From contig JBCBZG010000007.1 of NCBI GenBank assembly GCA_039815465.1, positions 124,001-188,000 on the forward strand: a stretch of 64,000 nt of DNA, written 5' to 3'. This document shows positions 24,474 through 33,509 of this stretch, in pieces. Each line of letters starts with the position of its first letter. Position 1 is the stretch's first letter. Position numbers and translations under genes: made by a program. The notes beneath the pieces were generated by a model that worked only from the letters and a program-made list of their open reading frames with translations, searched no databases and was not told the origin of the DNA. This stretch comes from Shimia_B sp039815465 (lineage in GTDB: Bacteria; Pseudomonadota; Alphaproteobacteria; Rhodobacterales; Rhodobacteraceae).

Positions 24474-26075
24474 ATGGCATTGGGGCATGGTATGGTCGCG
24501 GGGACCGAGCTTACCTACGATACAAACGCCACGGCGATGCAGATGGCATCGACGATCTTTGGTGGTGGCGTCACGGTCACGGGGGCGAGCTATTCAGGCG
24601 ACCCGCTGAGCTCTGCGATTTACGTAGACGATCAGAGCAGCGCCGCAGATGTGCTGCCGTCCCAGACCGGGGTGATCCTGTCCACGGGATACGCGGAAAG
24701 CTTTACCAATAGCGGCGGGCCTGCGAACCGTTTGCCCTGGACCACTGCCGACACGGATGGCGAGAATTTCAACGCCGATTTCAACGCTGTGGCAGGGCGG
24801 CTCACCTTTGATGCGTCGTATCTGGATGTGTCGTTCACCACCTCCGAGAACGTGATGACGATGCAATTCGTCTTTGCCTCTGACGAGTATCCGGAGTTCA
24901 CGAATTCCATCTACAATGATGTCGTCGCCGTTTGGATCAACGGGAGCTACGTGCCGCTTTCGGTGGGGGACGGGAATACCTCCGTTACGAATGTGAACGC
25001 GTCCAATACCGAAAACCTGTATGTCGATAACGTCGGCAGTCAGTACAACACGGAGATGGACGGGTTCACTGTCACCATGTCCCTGACGATCCCGGTGCTG
25101 CCGTCCACCCCGTCGAGCCCCCAGGTCAACACGATCCGCATTGGCATCGCGGATGCGTCGGACAACCGGTGGGATTCTAACCTGCTGATTGGGGCGGATG
25201 CAGTGCAAACGGTGCTTGTGGCCAATGATGACGCGGCCACCATGACCGTGGGCGGCGCGGGCACCTACAGTGTCACGGCCAATGACGTCTCCGCCGCGGG
25301 CCAAGTGGAGGTGACCCATATCAACGGCGTCGCAGTGGAGCCTGGCGATACCGTCGTCTTGGCCACAGGCCAGAGCGTCACGCTCAACGACGATTTTACG
25401 TTCGAGGTCGCCGCGACCGCGACGCCGAGCGATATCGTGTTCTCCTACGCGGTCGAGGATGCCGCTGGCGCGACGGACACGGCGTTCTTCACGCTCTCGA
25501 CCATTCCCTGTTTTGTCTCTGGCACGCTGATCACGACGCCCACGGGGGAGCGCCGCATAGAGGAGCTTCGGCCGGGCGATCTGGTGATGACGCAAGACAA
25601 CGGGCCCCAGGCGGTGCGCTGGATCGGGAAACGCACGATGCCAGCCCGGGGCGAGTTTGCGCCCATTCGCATCGATGCGGGCGCGCTGGGCGATCATCGC
25701 CAGTTGATGGTGTCGCCCCAGCACAGGGTGCTGATCCGCGACACGTTCTCCGAGCTTTTGTTTGGGGAGGCGGAGGTGCTCGTGGCCGCCAAGCATTTGG
25801 TCAATGACCTGACGATCCGGCCCATGGAGGGTGGCTTTGTCACCTATATCCATCTGCTCTTTGACGCCCATGAGGTCGTCTATTCTGAAGGGCTCGCGAC
25901 CGAGAGCTTCCTGCCCGGGCCGCAGACCAATGAATGTTTCGAGGAAGAGGTGCTCCTGGAGATCTGCGAGATCTTCCCGGAGCTCAACCCGGTCACGGGG
26001 GAGGGCTACAGCCCCGCCGCGCGCCGGACGCTGAAAAGTTACGAGGCTGAAGTACTGATGGGGTGTGCAGCATGA
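24474..26075 (+). CDS. Choice-of-anchor L and Hint domain protein
   Basis: 533 residues. The first 230 or so follow the choice-of-anchor L pattern (ELTYDTNATAMQMASTIFGG, VILSTGYAESF, FASDEYPEFTNSIYNDVVAV). A cadherin-like stretch follows (near 240-335), then a Hint (Hedgehog/intein) domain opening with Cys346 in IPCFVSGTLITTP and containing the block SPQHRVLI (near 413). In Rhodobacterales, Hint domains are attached to many secreted proteins and may self-process. There is no classical signal peptide. An alternative start is 24492 (MVAGTELTYD). It overlaps the next gene by four bases. Confidence 0.82.
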   Translation: MALGHGMVAGTELTYDTNATAMQMASTIFGGGVTVTGASYSGDPLSSAIYVDDQSSAADVLPSQTGVILSTGYAESFTNSGGPANRLPWTTADTDGENFNADFNAVAGRLTFDASYLDVSFTTSENVMTMQFVFASDEYPEFTNSIYNDVVAVWINGSYVPLSVGDGNTSVTNVNASNTENLYVDNVGSQYNTEMDGFTVTMSLTIPVLPSTPSSPQVNTIRIGIADASDNRWDSNLLIGADAVQTVLVANDDAATMTVGGAGTYSVTANDVSAAGQVEVTHINGVAVEPGDTVVLATGQSVTLNDDFTFEVAATATPSDIVFSYAVEDAAGATDTAFFTLSTIPCFVSGTLITTPTGERRIEELRPGDLVMTQDNGPQAVRWIGKRTMPARGEFAPIRIDAGALGDHRQLMVSPQHRVLIRDTFSELLFGEAEVLVAAKHLVNDLTIRPMEGGFVTYIHLLFDAHEVVYSEGLATESFLPGPQTNECFEEEVLLEICEIFPELNPVTGEGYSPAARRTLKSYEAEVLMGCAA

Positions 26076-27154
26076 CGTGGATTGGACTGGCCGATGTAAA
26101 TGGGGCCGCCTTTGACCTAAACGGGTTGCAAGGTGGCCAGGGCGGTGCGGAGCTTTTGGGGGCTGCGGGCGGTGCGGCGCAGCGCGGTACGATCCTGCTG
26201 GAGGCGGAGATCGCGCATTACACCGTGCCGCGCCCGCTGATCCAAGGCGGGCTTGGCGCCAGTTTCCAGATCGCCATTGCGATCGGGACGCGCGACAACT
26301 TGGATTTCCGGTTGTCGGCGGGGGGCGAAGACCTGGCGCGGACGCTGTCGCTGCGGGTCACGGACGAGCCGCAGACGCTCAAAGTCTCCTACGCGTGGGA
26401 TGTGGCGTCGGGGGCTGCGGTGTTGTCGGTCTACCAGCCCCAAAGCAACCATTTGGAGCAGGTTTTGATTTCGTCGCCCAAGGCGCTGCCCTGGGCCGCG
26501 CTCCGGTCGATGATGCATGAGGGCACGACGATGTGCCGGGCCAACCAGGTCGCGTTCCTTGCGATCTCGAAGGATTTCGAGCCCGCGGGCCCGATGCCCG
26601 GGCTCACGGGGGAGCTTGAGGTGTCGACCCCGCTTGGGCCGCGCCCCATCCGCGATATTGCACCGGGTGACTGGGTGCTCACGGGGGACGGGCGTGCGAG
26701 CAATGTGTTGGCGTCAGTGAGCCGCAGCGTGCCTGCGCGCGGCTCCTTCACGCCCTATCTGCTGCGGGCGCCCTACCTGGGCTTGGAGCGCGATGTGGTG
26801 TTGAGCGCGGAAAGCTATGTGCAGTTCCACGGCAGCGATGTGGAGTATCTGCTCGGCGTCGAATCAGTGCTGGGTCATGCTGGGCAGGTGGGGGAAAAGC
26901 ACGGCGTGGGCGGTGACCTCGCCGCGCCGGTGGTAACCTACTACCAGCTTGTCCTGCCATCGGTGGAGATCATGGAGGGGTCTGCGAGCGTGTGTTCGAT
27001 GAATTTCGGCAGCGCGGCCCCTGACCCAATCGCGCGGGCCGCGACGCTGTGGGCGGATGTCGGGGATCGCTGGCTTTTGCAACATGGTCCGAACCCGCAC
27101 CCGGTGGCGCGGCAGTATGAGATCGTGACCCTGAACGCCGCGCGGGCGGCGTAA
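26072..27154 (+). CDS. Hint-related domain protein lacking the catalytic Cys
   Basis: A 360-residue protein. The first half is beta-rich and unrecognised (RGTILLEAEIAHYTV, SLRVTDEPQTLKVSYAWD). The second half aligns by eye with Hint domains (VSTPLGPRPIRDIAPGDWVL), but the nucleophile Cys of the PCF motif is Gly, and the SPQHR block is SAESY. Autoprocessing therefore seems lost. The ATG at 26072 overlaps the stop of the upstream Hint gene (ATGA), so the two are coupled and may act as a pair. Confidence 0.75.
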   Translation: MTWIGLADVNGAAFDLNGLQGGQGGAELLGAAGGAAQRGTILLEAEIAHYTVPRPLIQGGLGASFQIAIAIGTRDNLDFRLSAGGEDLARTLSLRVTDEPQTLKVSYAWDVASGAAVLSVYQPQSNHLEQVLISSPKALPWAALRSMMHEGTTMCRANQVAFLAISKDFEPAGPMPGLTGELEVSTPLGPRPIRDIAPGDWVLTGDGRASNVLASVSRSVPARGSFTPYLLRAPYLGLERDVVLSAESYVQFHGSDVEYLLGVESVLGHAGQVGEKHGVGGDLAAPVVTYYQLVLPSVEIMEGSASVCSMNFGSAAPDPIARAATLWADVGDRWLLQHGPNPHPVARQYEIVTLNAARAA

Positions 27155-27167
27155 TACCACGCTAGGC

Positions 27168-27345
27168 TAGACCCCCTGGGGCGGAATCAAGGCGAAGCCG
27201 CCGCCCCATCGACGGGCCGCCCCCACGGTCCGTCGATATGGCGCCACCCGCGCAACGCCTGAGCGGTTCAGGCAAAAGCCACCCATAAAGTGCCTAGCGT
27301 CACTCACTGATCGACGCACCGCGGCCCATCGATGGGGCTGAGCCC
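27168..27345 (+). repeat. Family 3 repeat, copy ii
   Basis: It carries TGGGGCGGAATCAAGGCGAA, CCGCCGCCCCATCGACGGG, CACCCATAAAGTGCC, and GACGCACCGCGGCCC followed by ATCGATGGGG. The ends are partly complementary (CCCCATCGA / TCGATGGGG). It sits between the stops of two convergent genes. Confidence 0.82.
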
Positions 27346-27353
27346 TGGGCAGC

Positions 27354-27683
27354 TTATTCCGCCTCGTCGAAAAACGGCGTCATCTGCGCCACGATCACGG
27401 CGTTTTCCTCCAACGCGCGGTCCATAAGCGCGCGTTCCTCGTCCGAGATATCGTGCCCCTCGGCTAAACGTTCTTCTAGCGTGCCGTAGCCGGACACATC
27501 GAGCGGGGCCATATCGGCTTGCTTTAGGATCGCCACGCTTTCACGCACGGCCTCCGCCTCGTCCACGCCGGAGGCGTAGAGCATCAGCGCCGCGCCCGTT
27601 GCCCCGTCGGGGAGCCCGTCGCCGGGCTTTCTGCCGACCTCGACCAGGAGCGTGTAGACCTGTTGCTGCTTTTTGCCTGCCAT
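27354..27683 (-). CDS. Conserved hypothetical protein, 109 aa
   Basis: A small acidic cytosolic protein, MAGKKQQQVYTLLVEVGRKP at its start and ending in MTPFFDEAE. The repeated pattern of short amphipathic stretches (DEAEAVRESVAILKQ, LEERLAEGHDISDEERAL) suggests an alpha/beta fold. I do not recognise a named family. The ATG at 27683 is chosen because sequence upstream looks non-coding. It lies 64 bp downstream of the YHYH gene on the same strand. Confidence 0.65.
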   Translation of the reverse strand: MAGKKQQQVYTLLVEVGRKPGDGLPDGATGAALMLYASGVDEAEAVRESVAILKQADMAPLDVSGYGTLEERLAEGHDISDEERALMDRALEENAVIVAQMTPFFDEAE

Positions 27684-27747
27684 CGCTCGTTCATCTGGCA
27701 GCTTGGCGGGCAATGCAACTGGTTCTTTGCGGAGCGTTGCTTTGGCG

Positions 27748-28497
27748 TTAGCCGCGTGGTGGCTGGCCGCGGCCAATGAAATCATCGCTCACGGTCCCTT
27801 TGAAGCAGCGGGGGAAGAACGGGTAGCTGTCTGTCGCGAAGTAGACATATTGGCCGTTCACCGTCGTGCCGTTGCACTGATCCAAGTCGCCAGACCCGGC
27901 GATGTACTCATAGTCTTGCTCGTAGGTGCCGTCATAGGTGCCGCCGGGGCCGGACGGGCGCTCCCCTGTCTTGAGCTGCCATGATGACTGTGCGGCGTCA
28001 CCGGCGTAGTGAATTTCGAACCCATCAGCGGCATAGCCGAGGAGCGTGCCGTCCATTTCCGCCACGACTGCGGAGGGGACAGCGTGGTAGTGATACATCC
28101 CGCTACCGTCGACATGGGCGTTTTGCGGATCCATGCGCAACCCGCCGATGCCTTCTACGTTCCAGCCTGACGACCGGTCGCGGGAATAGCCACGTTCAGA
28201 GGTGGGATCATAGTATTCTGCGGTGCCAGGGCGCATGGGGATCCCGGTGAGCGTGATGCCGGAGACATGCACCCGCTCTGTGATTGCGCCAGTCAGTTCG
28301 GGCGTGGCGTCCACGCAAAACGCGTGCGACTGCGGCTCTAACGATGCAGTGGCGCGGAACGGGCCGTAGTCGTGATCGGGCACCCCGTCAGAGGTGATGC
28401 AGCGTTGGCCGTTTTCGACCGTGATGACGGTGTGGGCTTGCGTGGATGCACCGGCGAGGAGTGCGATTGTGAGTGCGGTGGCGCCTAAGGCTTTCAT
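27748..28497 (-). CDS. YHYH-domain secreted protein
   Basis: A 249-residue exported protein with signal peptide MKALGATALTIALLAGASTQAH. The diagnostic GMYHYHAVP motif is near residue 136, with NAHVDGSG just before it, and LLGYAADGFEIHY and FFPRCFKG follow. The YHYH family has no firm function, but members are frequently periplasmic or extracellular and may bind metal through the His cluster. Four cysteines could form disulfides. It stands between dapD and the 109-aa gene on the same strand. Confidence 0.85.
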   Translation of the reverse strand: MKALGATALTIALLAGASTQAHTVITVENGQRCITSDGVPDHDYGPFRATASLEPQSHAFCVDATPELTGAITERVHVSGITLTGIPMRPGTAEYYDPTSERGYSRDRSSGWNVEGIGGLRMDPQNAHVDGSGMYHYHAVPSAVVAEMDGTLLGYAADGFEIHYAGDAAQSSWQLKTGERPSGPGGTYDGTYEQDYEYIAGSGDLDQCNGTTVNGQYVYFATDSYPFFPRCFKGTVSDDFIGRGQPPRG

Positions 28498-28600
28498 GAT
28501 ACTCTCCTAAGGATTGATCATGGGTCTTACGCGCCACTGCGCGGTTTCCGTCGCGGTCTTTGTCTTCGCGGCGCAAGAGAGGCGCCGCGCCGTTGACGCA

Positions 28601-29428
28601 TCAATCGCGCAGCAGGTCGTTAATCGCGGTTTTCGAACGGGTCCGCTCGTCCACGCGCTTTACGATCACCGCGCAGTAGAGGTTGATGCCATTCTTGGAC
28701 GGCATCGAGCCTGCGACGACCACGGAATAGGGCGGGACCTCCCCATACATGACCTCGCCTGTGTCGCGGTCGACGATCTTGGTCGACTTGCCAATGAAGA
28801 CCCCCATGCCGAGCACGGAGCCCTCGCGGACGATGCAGCCTTCGACGACCTCGGAGCGGGCGCCGATAAAGCAGTTATCCTCGATGATCGTGGGGCCGGC
28901 CTGCATCGGTTCAAGCACGCCGCCGATGCCCACGCCGCCGGACAGGTGGACGTTCTTGCCGATCTGCGCGCAGGAGCCGACGGTGGCCCAGGTGTCGACC
29001 ATGGTGCCGCTGTCGACATAGGCGCCGAGGTTCACAAAGGACGGCATGAGCACCACGCCGGGCGCGATATAGGCTGACTTGCGCACCACGCAGTTCGGCA
29101 CCGCGCGGAAGCCCGCGTCGCGCCACTGATTGTCGCCCCAGTCTTTCCACTTGCTGTCGACCTTGTCCCACCAGGACCCGCCCTGAGCCGAGCCACCCTG
29201 CTGTTCCATGTCCTTCAGACGGAAGCCCAGCAGCACGGCCTTTTTGGCCCATTGGTTCACGTGCCAATCGCCGCTCTCCTGCCGTTCGGCCACGCGCAGC
29301 GTACCGCCGTCAAGCGCGGCCAGCGTCTCCTCGATGGCCTCGCGGGTTTCACCGGTGGTCGCGGGTGTGATCGTGTCCCGCGCGTCCCAGGCGGCCTCGA
29401 TCGCGGTTTCAAGCTGTGCGTTAGACAT
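28601..29428 (-). CDS. dapD: Tetrahydrodipicolinate N-succinyltransferase
   Basis: A 275-residue left-handed beta-helix enzyme that succinylates tetrahydrodipicolinate in the DAP/lysine pathway. The hexapeptide repeats are evident (YIAPGVVLMPSFVNLGAYVD, TMVDTWATVGSCAQIGKNVH, GVLEPMQAGPTIIEDNCFIG). The N-terminal helical domain begins MSNAQLETAIEAAWD. The length is typical (274-276). It is in the same strand orientation as dapE about 4.4 kb away, with Hint and YHYH genes between. Confidence 0.97.
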   Translation of the reverse strand: MSNAQLETAIEAAWDARDTITPATTGETREAIEETLAALDGGTLRVAERQESGDWHVNQWAKKAVLLGFRLKDMEQQGGSAQGGSWWDKVDSKWKDWGDNQWRDAGFRAVPNCVVRKSAYIAPGVVLMPSFVNLGAYVDSGTMVDTWATVGSCAQIGKNVHLSGGVGIGGVLEPMQAGPTIIEDNCFIGARSEVVEGCIVREGSVLGMGVFIGKSTKIVDRDTGEVMYGEVPPYSVVVAGSMPSKNGINLYCAVIVKRVDERTRSKTAINDLLRD

Positions 29429-29498
29429 GGAAAGCCCCCGTTTGCGTGCTGCGCGGGCACATAGCGCGGGGCGGGGGCGAGGGAAAGAGCACGTGCAA

Positions 29499-29680
29499 TG
29501 CTAAAGCCTCCAACCTTAGATCTGCGACGTCCAACATTTAAGCGAATAGCGCCGTTCCGAGGGGTGGCGCAATCGCGCCGCCCCGTGGGGGCGGAACGGC
29601 GCGGCGCAACGGTGCCCGTCGCGCGGGTGCTCTGTTCTAAGTGCTGTGTCTCAGGCTTTAGGTTCGAGGCTTTAAGGGCA
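29499..29680 (+). repeat. Family 1 palindromic element, copy e, extended form
   Basis: The core 29542-29635 has the trailing hairpin GCGCAACGG/CCGTCGCGC. As in copy d, the inner hairpin reads GGCGCAATCGCGCC. Outside the core, CTAAAGCCTCCAACCTTAG on the left is roughly complementary to TTTAGGTTCGAGGCTTTAAG on the right, giving about 20-bp terminal inverted repeats. It lies beyond the stop of the acyltransferase-like gene. Confidence 0.8.
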
Positions 29681-29698
29681 AGACATCTCCGCCCGCCG

Positions 29699-30445
29699 CT
29701 ACTGCCGGCTCGGCGGGGCGATCTCCGACGCGGCCTTCGGCGTCTCTTCCGCAAGCAGATCCGTATTAAACCGCGCCTCGAGATCCGCGTTGAACTCCGC
29801 CAAGGGGCGCTCGGTGTCGAGCCCGCCTTCAAGCCGTTCGATGTCGATATGGATGTGGCGGCGGCCTGTTTGGCGACCGATGAATGTCCAGAACAAATCG
29901 CGCTTGATCGGTTCGTGTTTGCTGAGCCCGCGGATGCGGATGATCGTGACGGGCAGTGGTGGCAGAGCGCGCAGCGTGTCATAGGCGCCGCTGAAATGCG
30001 GCTCGATCACTTCGAGCCGTTGCTGTTTGAGCCGCCCGGCCGGGTAAAGCAAAATGAGATTTCCGTTCTCAATAATGCGCTTGAGCGCTGTCAAAGCGCG
30101 CTCCTTCTGTGCGGCGCGGCGGTCCTTGGACCAGGTCTTGGGCGATGACATGGGCACGCAGCCTGCGATCATCAGCGGGAACCATTGGACGGGATTGTAA
30201 TATTCCTCGTACCCCACCGCCGGGCGCACCCGGCGCGTGGTATAGAGCATCGCGGCGATCATCGGTCCGTCGTGGCGGCTGCCATGGGTGCACAGGATCA
30301 GCCCACCCGGCAGGTCCTGCAGCAGGGCCTTATTGGCGCAAGAGATGTTGAAAAAGAGCCCGTAGTAGCTGCGCAGCAGGATGAAAAAGATATGCCGGAC
30401 CCAGCGTCCCAGGGTGGCGTCGGCAAGGCGGCGGATCGATTTCAT
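29699..30445 (-). CDS. PlsC-like acyltransferase-fold protein
   Basis: 248 residues. CTHGSRHDGP (near 52-61) fits the HX4D catalytic motif of glycerolipid acyltransferases, and LILLYPAGRLKQQ corresponds to the FPEGTR-type block. A hydrophobic, membrane-associating N-terminus (HIFFILLRSYYGLFF) precedes it. It probably transfers acyl chains to a lysophospholipid or related lipid at the inner membrane, but the substrate is uncertain. It is divergent from the LOG gene, with a 120-bp shared promoter region. Confidence 0.7.
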   Translation of the reverse strand: MKSIRRLADATLGRWVRHIFFILLRSYYGLFFNISCANKALLQDLPGGLILCTHGSRHDGPMIAAMLYTTRRVRPAVGYEEYYNPVQWFPLMIAGCVPMSSPKTWSKDRRAAQKERALTALKRIIENGNLILLYPAGRLKQQRLEVIEPHFSGAYDTLRALPPLPVTIIRIRGLSKHEPIKRDLFWTFIGRQTGRRHIHIDIERLEGGLDTERPLAEFNADLEARFNTDLLAEETPKAASEIAPPSRQ

Positions 30446-30565
30446 GCGGGCTCCGTAAGTTACACGTCGCTGACGTTACCATTCCGCGCCGGATTGCCTA
30501 CGGGTTTCTTTCGGGCCGCGGGGCGCGTAGCATCGCGGGCAAGTGGCTGACCCCAAGAGGTTGAA

Positions 30566-31378
30566 ATGAAAGACGACACGCACCACCCGTTCCGCCGGTC
30601 TCGCGTGGACCGCGAGCTTGCGGGCAAGGCGCCGGTGACGCCGCAGACGCAGTCCCCGGCCTATAAGCTGGCCTTTGCGGATGATGAGTTCATGTGCCGG
30701 GAGGAGCTGCGCCCCGTGCGGTTGCAGCTTGAGCTTTTGAAGCCCGAGATGCTGATGAACGAGGCGGGGATTGAAAGCACCATCGTGCTATTTGGCGGGG
30801 CGCGTATCCCGGAGCCTGCCAAAAAGGACAGCGCGCGGACGGCGACTTTGGCTGGGTTGTCGTCGTTTTACGACGAGGCGCGCCGCTTCGCGCGGGTGAT
30901 GACAGAGCGGTCGTTGGAGAGCGGCGGGCGCGAGAATGTCATCGTCACAGGCGGCGGGCCGGGCGTTATGGAGGCGGGCAACCGCGGCGCCGTGGAGGCG
31001 GGGGGGCGGTCCATCGGGCTCAACATCGTGCTGCCCCACGAGCAGGCCCCGAACCCCTATGTGACGCCGGAGCTCTCGTTCAACTTCCACTACTTCGCGC
31101 TGCGCAAGATGCATTTCCTGATGCGTGCGCGGGCGATCACCGTCTTTCCCGGCGGGTTTGGGACGTTTGACGAGCTGTTTGAGTCGCTGACGCTGATCCA
31201 GACGGGCCGGATGGCGCGGGTGCCTTTTTTGCTCTTTGGCCGCGCGTTCTGGGAAAGCGTGGTGAACTGGGATGTGCTTTTGGACGCGGGCACGATCGGC
31301 GCCCAGGACCTAGAGCTGTTTCAGTTCGTGGAAACGGCGGACGAGGCGATGGCCGCCATTGACGCCTGGGGCGGCTGA
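30566..31378 (+). CDS. LOG family (TIGR00730-type) Rossmann-fold protein
   Basis: 270 residues with the LOG/lysine decarboxylase-like motifs GGGPGVMEAGNRGAVEAGG and PGGFGTFDELFE, which bind and cleave nucleoside 5'-monophosphates in characterised members (cytokinin riboside phosphoribohydrolase activity). A 60-residue N-terminal extension precedes the fold. The annotation lysine decarboxylase is historical and not supported. The 3' end overlaps the convergent small gene by 58 bp. Confidence 0.88.
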   Translation: MKDDTHHPFRRSRVDRELAGKAPVTPQTQSPAYKLAFADDEFMCREELRPVRLQLELLKPEMLMNEAGIESTIVLFGGARIPEPAKKDSARTATLAGLSSFYDEARRFARVMTERSLESGGRENVIVTGGGPGVMEAGNRGAVEAGGRSIGLNIVLPHEQAPNPYVTPELSFNFHYFALRKMHFLMRARAITVFPGGFGTFDELFESLTLIQTGRMARVPFLLFGRAFWESVVNWDVLLDAGTIGAQDLELFQFVETADEAMAAIDAWGG

Positions 31379-31566
31379 AGCTCGGCCACCGGGCAAATCA
31401 CGCGACCCTCGGGCAGGGTCGCGAGGTGCCCGTCGCGCAGCGTGTAGCCCTTGTACCAGAGCTTGCGTTTCAGGTCCGCGCGGCTGCGGGCGGTGGTCAG
31501 GTCGTCGGCGAGCAGCCGTTTGATGGTGGCGAGCACAGTCGTGTTGATCGGGGTGTTGGCAGTCAT
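31321..31566 (-). CDS. Conserved small protein, 81 aa
   Basis: Starts MTANTPINTTVLATIKRLLA with a strong AGGAGG 7 bp upstream of the ATG, which rules out the longer frame. It resembles small Roseobacter proteins with a helix-turn-like core (TIKRLLADDLTTARSRADLKRKLWYKGY followed by LRDGHLATLPEGRVICPVAEL). No function is assigned. The tail overlaps the end of the LOG gene on the other strand by 58 bp. Confidence 0.7.
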   Translation of the reverse strand: MTANTPINTTVLATIKRLLADDLTTARSRADLKRKLWYKGYTLRDGHLATLPEGRVICPVAELQPPQASMAAIASSAVSTN

Positions 31567-31659
31567 GGCGCGATCCTCCTGAGCGGGGAGGTTAGGGGCC
31601 AATGGCGAAGAATGGGTGAATGCGGATGCGCCCGCCCTGTCGGCGGAATAGATGTGGTT

Positions 31660-31756
31660 CAGCTATAGCGCCGGTCCGAGGGGTGGCGTTCGCGCCGCCC
31701 CGTGGGGGCGGAACGGCGCGGCCCGGCGGTGCCGCCGGGCGAGTACTTTGTGGCTA
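31660..31756 (+). repeat. Family 1 palindromic element, copy f
   Basis: Consensus-like, with the trailing hairpin CCCGGCGG/CCGCCGGG and outer stem GCGCCG.../...CGGCGC. The right end is 17 bp beyond the stop of the minus-strand CAP-domain gene. Confidence 0.88.
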
Positions 31757-31773
31757 GGATGCTTCCTGTGGGT

Positions 31774-32226
31774 TCACCGCGGCCGCCCCAGAACCATAAC
31801 CCACATCGGCCCCCGCGCCGTGGGCGTCACACCCACCCCAATCTCTGTCGCGGCTCCGGCCACAAGGTTCCGGCGGTGCCCCGGTGAATTGATCCAACCC
31901 GTCATCGCCTCCCGCGAGGACCGCTGCCCCCAGGCCAGGTTTTCGGCCACAAAGCTAAAGCGATAGCGCTGCTGCCCGACACGGCTGCTGATTGTCGACC
32001 CGTTCGCGCCGGTGTGCGAAAACCGCCCCGTGCGCGCGAGCTCGCAGGCATAAAGCTCCGCCGTGCGCGTCAGCGAGCGGTCGGTCGCAAGCCGCCCCAG
32101 CCCCTGCCGCTCGCGAAACCCATTGGTCTGCTGCACCACCTGCGCGGCGGCATTGCGATCAAAGCTGCACGCGGAAGCCGGCCCGCCGAACAGCAGCAGA
32201 AAAAGCAGACTAAGCCGCAGAAACAC
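31774..32226 (-). CDS. CAP (SCP/PR1)-domain secreted protein
   Basis: 150 residues from a GTG start at 32226 (MFLRLSLLFLLLFGGPASAC), which gives a clean signal peptide. The frame remains open further upstream, but that part is inside rlmN. The CAP domain is clear: NGFRERQGLGRL, ARTGRFSHTGANGS, VAENLAWG, MTGWINSPGHRRNL. Bacterial CAP proteins are secreted and of varied or unknown function. The start overlaps the rlmN stop by 17 bp, implying translational coupling. Confidence 0.85.
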   Translation of the reverse strand: MFLRLSLLFLLLFGGPASACSFDRNAAAQVVQQTNGFRERQGLGRLATDRSLTRTAELYACELARTGRFSHTGANGSTISSRVGQQRYRFSFVAENLAWGQRSSREAMTGWINSPGHRRNLVAGAATEIGVGVTPTARGPMWVMVLGRPR

Positions 32227-33421
32227 CGGTCTCAGCCTCGATCTGGCGGCGGGATTTTTTGGCCCGCTCGGTGGCGGATTTGAGCTGCCCGCAGGCGGCC
32301 ATGATATCCTCCCCACGCGGCGTGCGGATGGGGGAGGCATAGCCTGCCTTGTAAACAATGTCCGCAAACCGTTCGATCCGCGACCAGTCAGACCGCTCAT
32401 AGGGCGATCCGGGCCACGGGTTGAACGGGATCAGGTTCACCTTGGCCGGGATCCCCTTGATCAGCTTCACCAGACGGTGCGCATCCGCGTCGCTGTCATT
32501 GACGTCTTTGAGCATCACATACTCAAACGTGATCCGCTCCGAATTCGACAGGCGCGGATAGTCCTTGAGCGCGCTCAGCAGCGTCTCGATATTCCACTTT
32601 TTGTTGATGGGCACGAGCACATCGCGCACCTCATCGGTGGTGGCATGGAAGGACACGGCGAGCAGGCACCCGATCTCCTCCGCCGTCTTCGCGATCTCGG
32701 GCACAACTCCGGATGTCGACAGCGTGATCCGACGGCGGCTCAGGCTGATCCCCTCGGGGTCCATGGCGATCTTCATCGCGTTGCGGACCTCGGCAAAGTT
32801 ATAAAGCGGCTCGCCCATGCCCATGAGCACGATGTTGGACAAAAGCCGCGTCTCGTCCTTGGGCTCCCCCGGGATCGGCCATTCGCCCAGATCGTCGCGG
32901 GCGACCATGATCTGACCCACGATTTCGCCCGCCGTCAGGTTGCGCACAAGCTTCTGCGTGCCCGTGTGGCAGAACGTGCAAGTCAGCGTGCAACCCACCT
33001 GGGAGGAGATGCAGAGCGTCCCGCGCTCCGCTTCGGGGATATAGACAACCTCCACCTCGTGGCCGCCCGCGATCTTGACCAGATACTTGCGGGTGCCGTC
33101 GGCGCTGACCTGCCGCGTCACGACGTCCGGCACCTCGATGGTGAAATGCTCGGCCAGTTGCGCGCGGTAGGCCTTTGCGAGGTTCGTCATCTCTGCAAAG
33201 TCGCGACGTCCCCACTGATAGATCCACTGCCAGATCTGCCCGGTGCGCATCTTGGCCTGCTTTTCCGGCGTCCCCATGGCGATAAGCGCATCGCGCAGCT
33301 CGGCGCGGGTGAGCCCGACGAGATTTCTGCGCCCCTCAGCCCCCTCCGGCCGCTTGCGCGGAACGGTCAGGTAATCTTGGGCGACGGGGGCGACGGGGGC
33401 ATCCATACGGTCGGCGGTCAC
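32210..33421 (-). CDS. rlmN: Dual-specificity 23S rRNA/tRNA adenine C2-methyltransferase
   Basis: A 403-residue radical SAM enzyme methylating A2503 of 23S rRNA and A37 of some tRNAs. The cluster motif CTLTCTFC (near 143) coordinates 4Fe-4S. MGMGEPLYNF (near 200) and the C-terminal catalytic Cys in MAACGQL are present. The start is either 33421 (MTADRMDAPV) or 33406 (MDAPV). It overlaps the CAP gene at its 3' end. Confidence 0.96.
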   Translation of the reverse strand: MTADRMDAPVAPVAQDYLTVPRKRPEGAEGRRNLVGLTRAELRDALIAMGTPEKQAKMRTGQIWQWIYQWGRRDFAEMTNLAKAYRAQLAEHFTIEVPDVVTRQVSADGTRKYLVKIAGGHEVEVVYIPEAERGTLCISSQVGCTLTCTFCHTGTQKLVRNLTAGEIVGQIMVARDDLGEWPIPGEPKDETRLLSNIVLMGMGEPLYNFAEVRNAMKIAMDPEGISLSRRRITLSTSGVVPEIAKTAEEIGCLLAVSFHATTDEVRDVLVPINKKWNIETLLSALKDYPRLSNSERITFEYVMLKDVNDSDADAHRLVKLIKGIPAKVNLIPFNPWPGSPYERSDWSRIERFADIVYKAGYASPIRTPRGEDIMAACGQLKSATERAKKSRRQIEAETGVSAA

Positions 33422-33509
33422 GGGTCTAGCTTTCGGCTGGTGTCAGACGAGGGATATAGCTTGGCAAGCCCCGCGTGGGAAGGGGCGGGGACAGAGGACC
33501 TCGACCACA

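Noticed and set aside
30566..31378. LOG-family gene as a lysine decarboxylase
   Set aside because: The PGGxGTxxE and GGGxGVMEA motifs mark the LOG phosphoribohydrolase group; no PLP-enzyme motifs are present.
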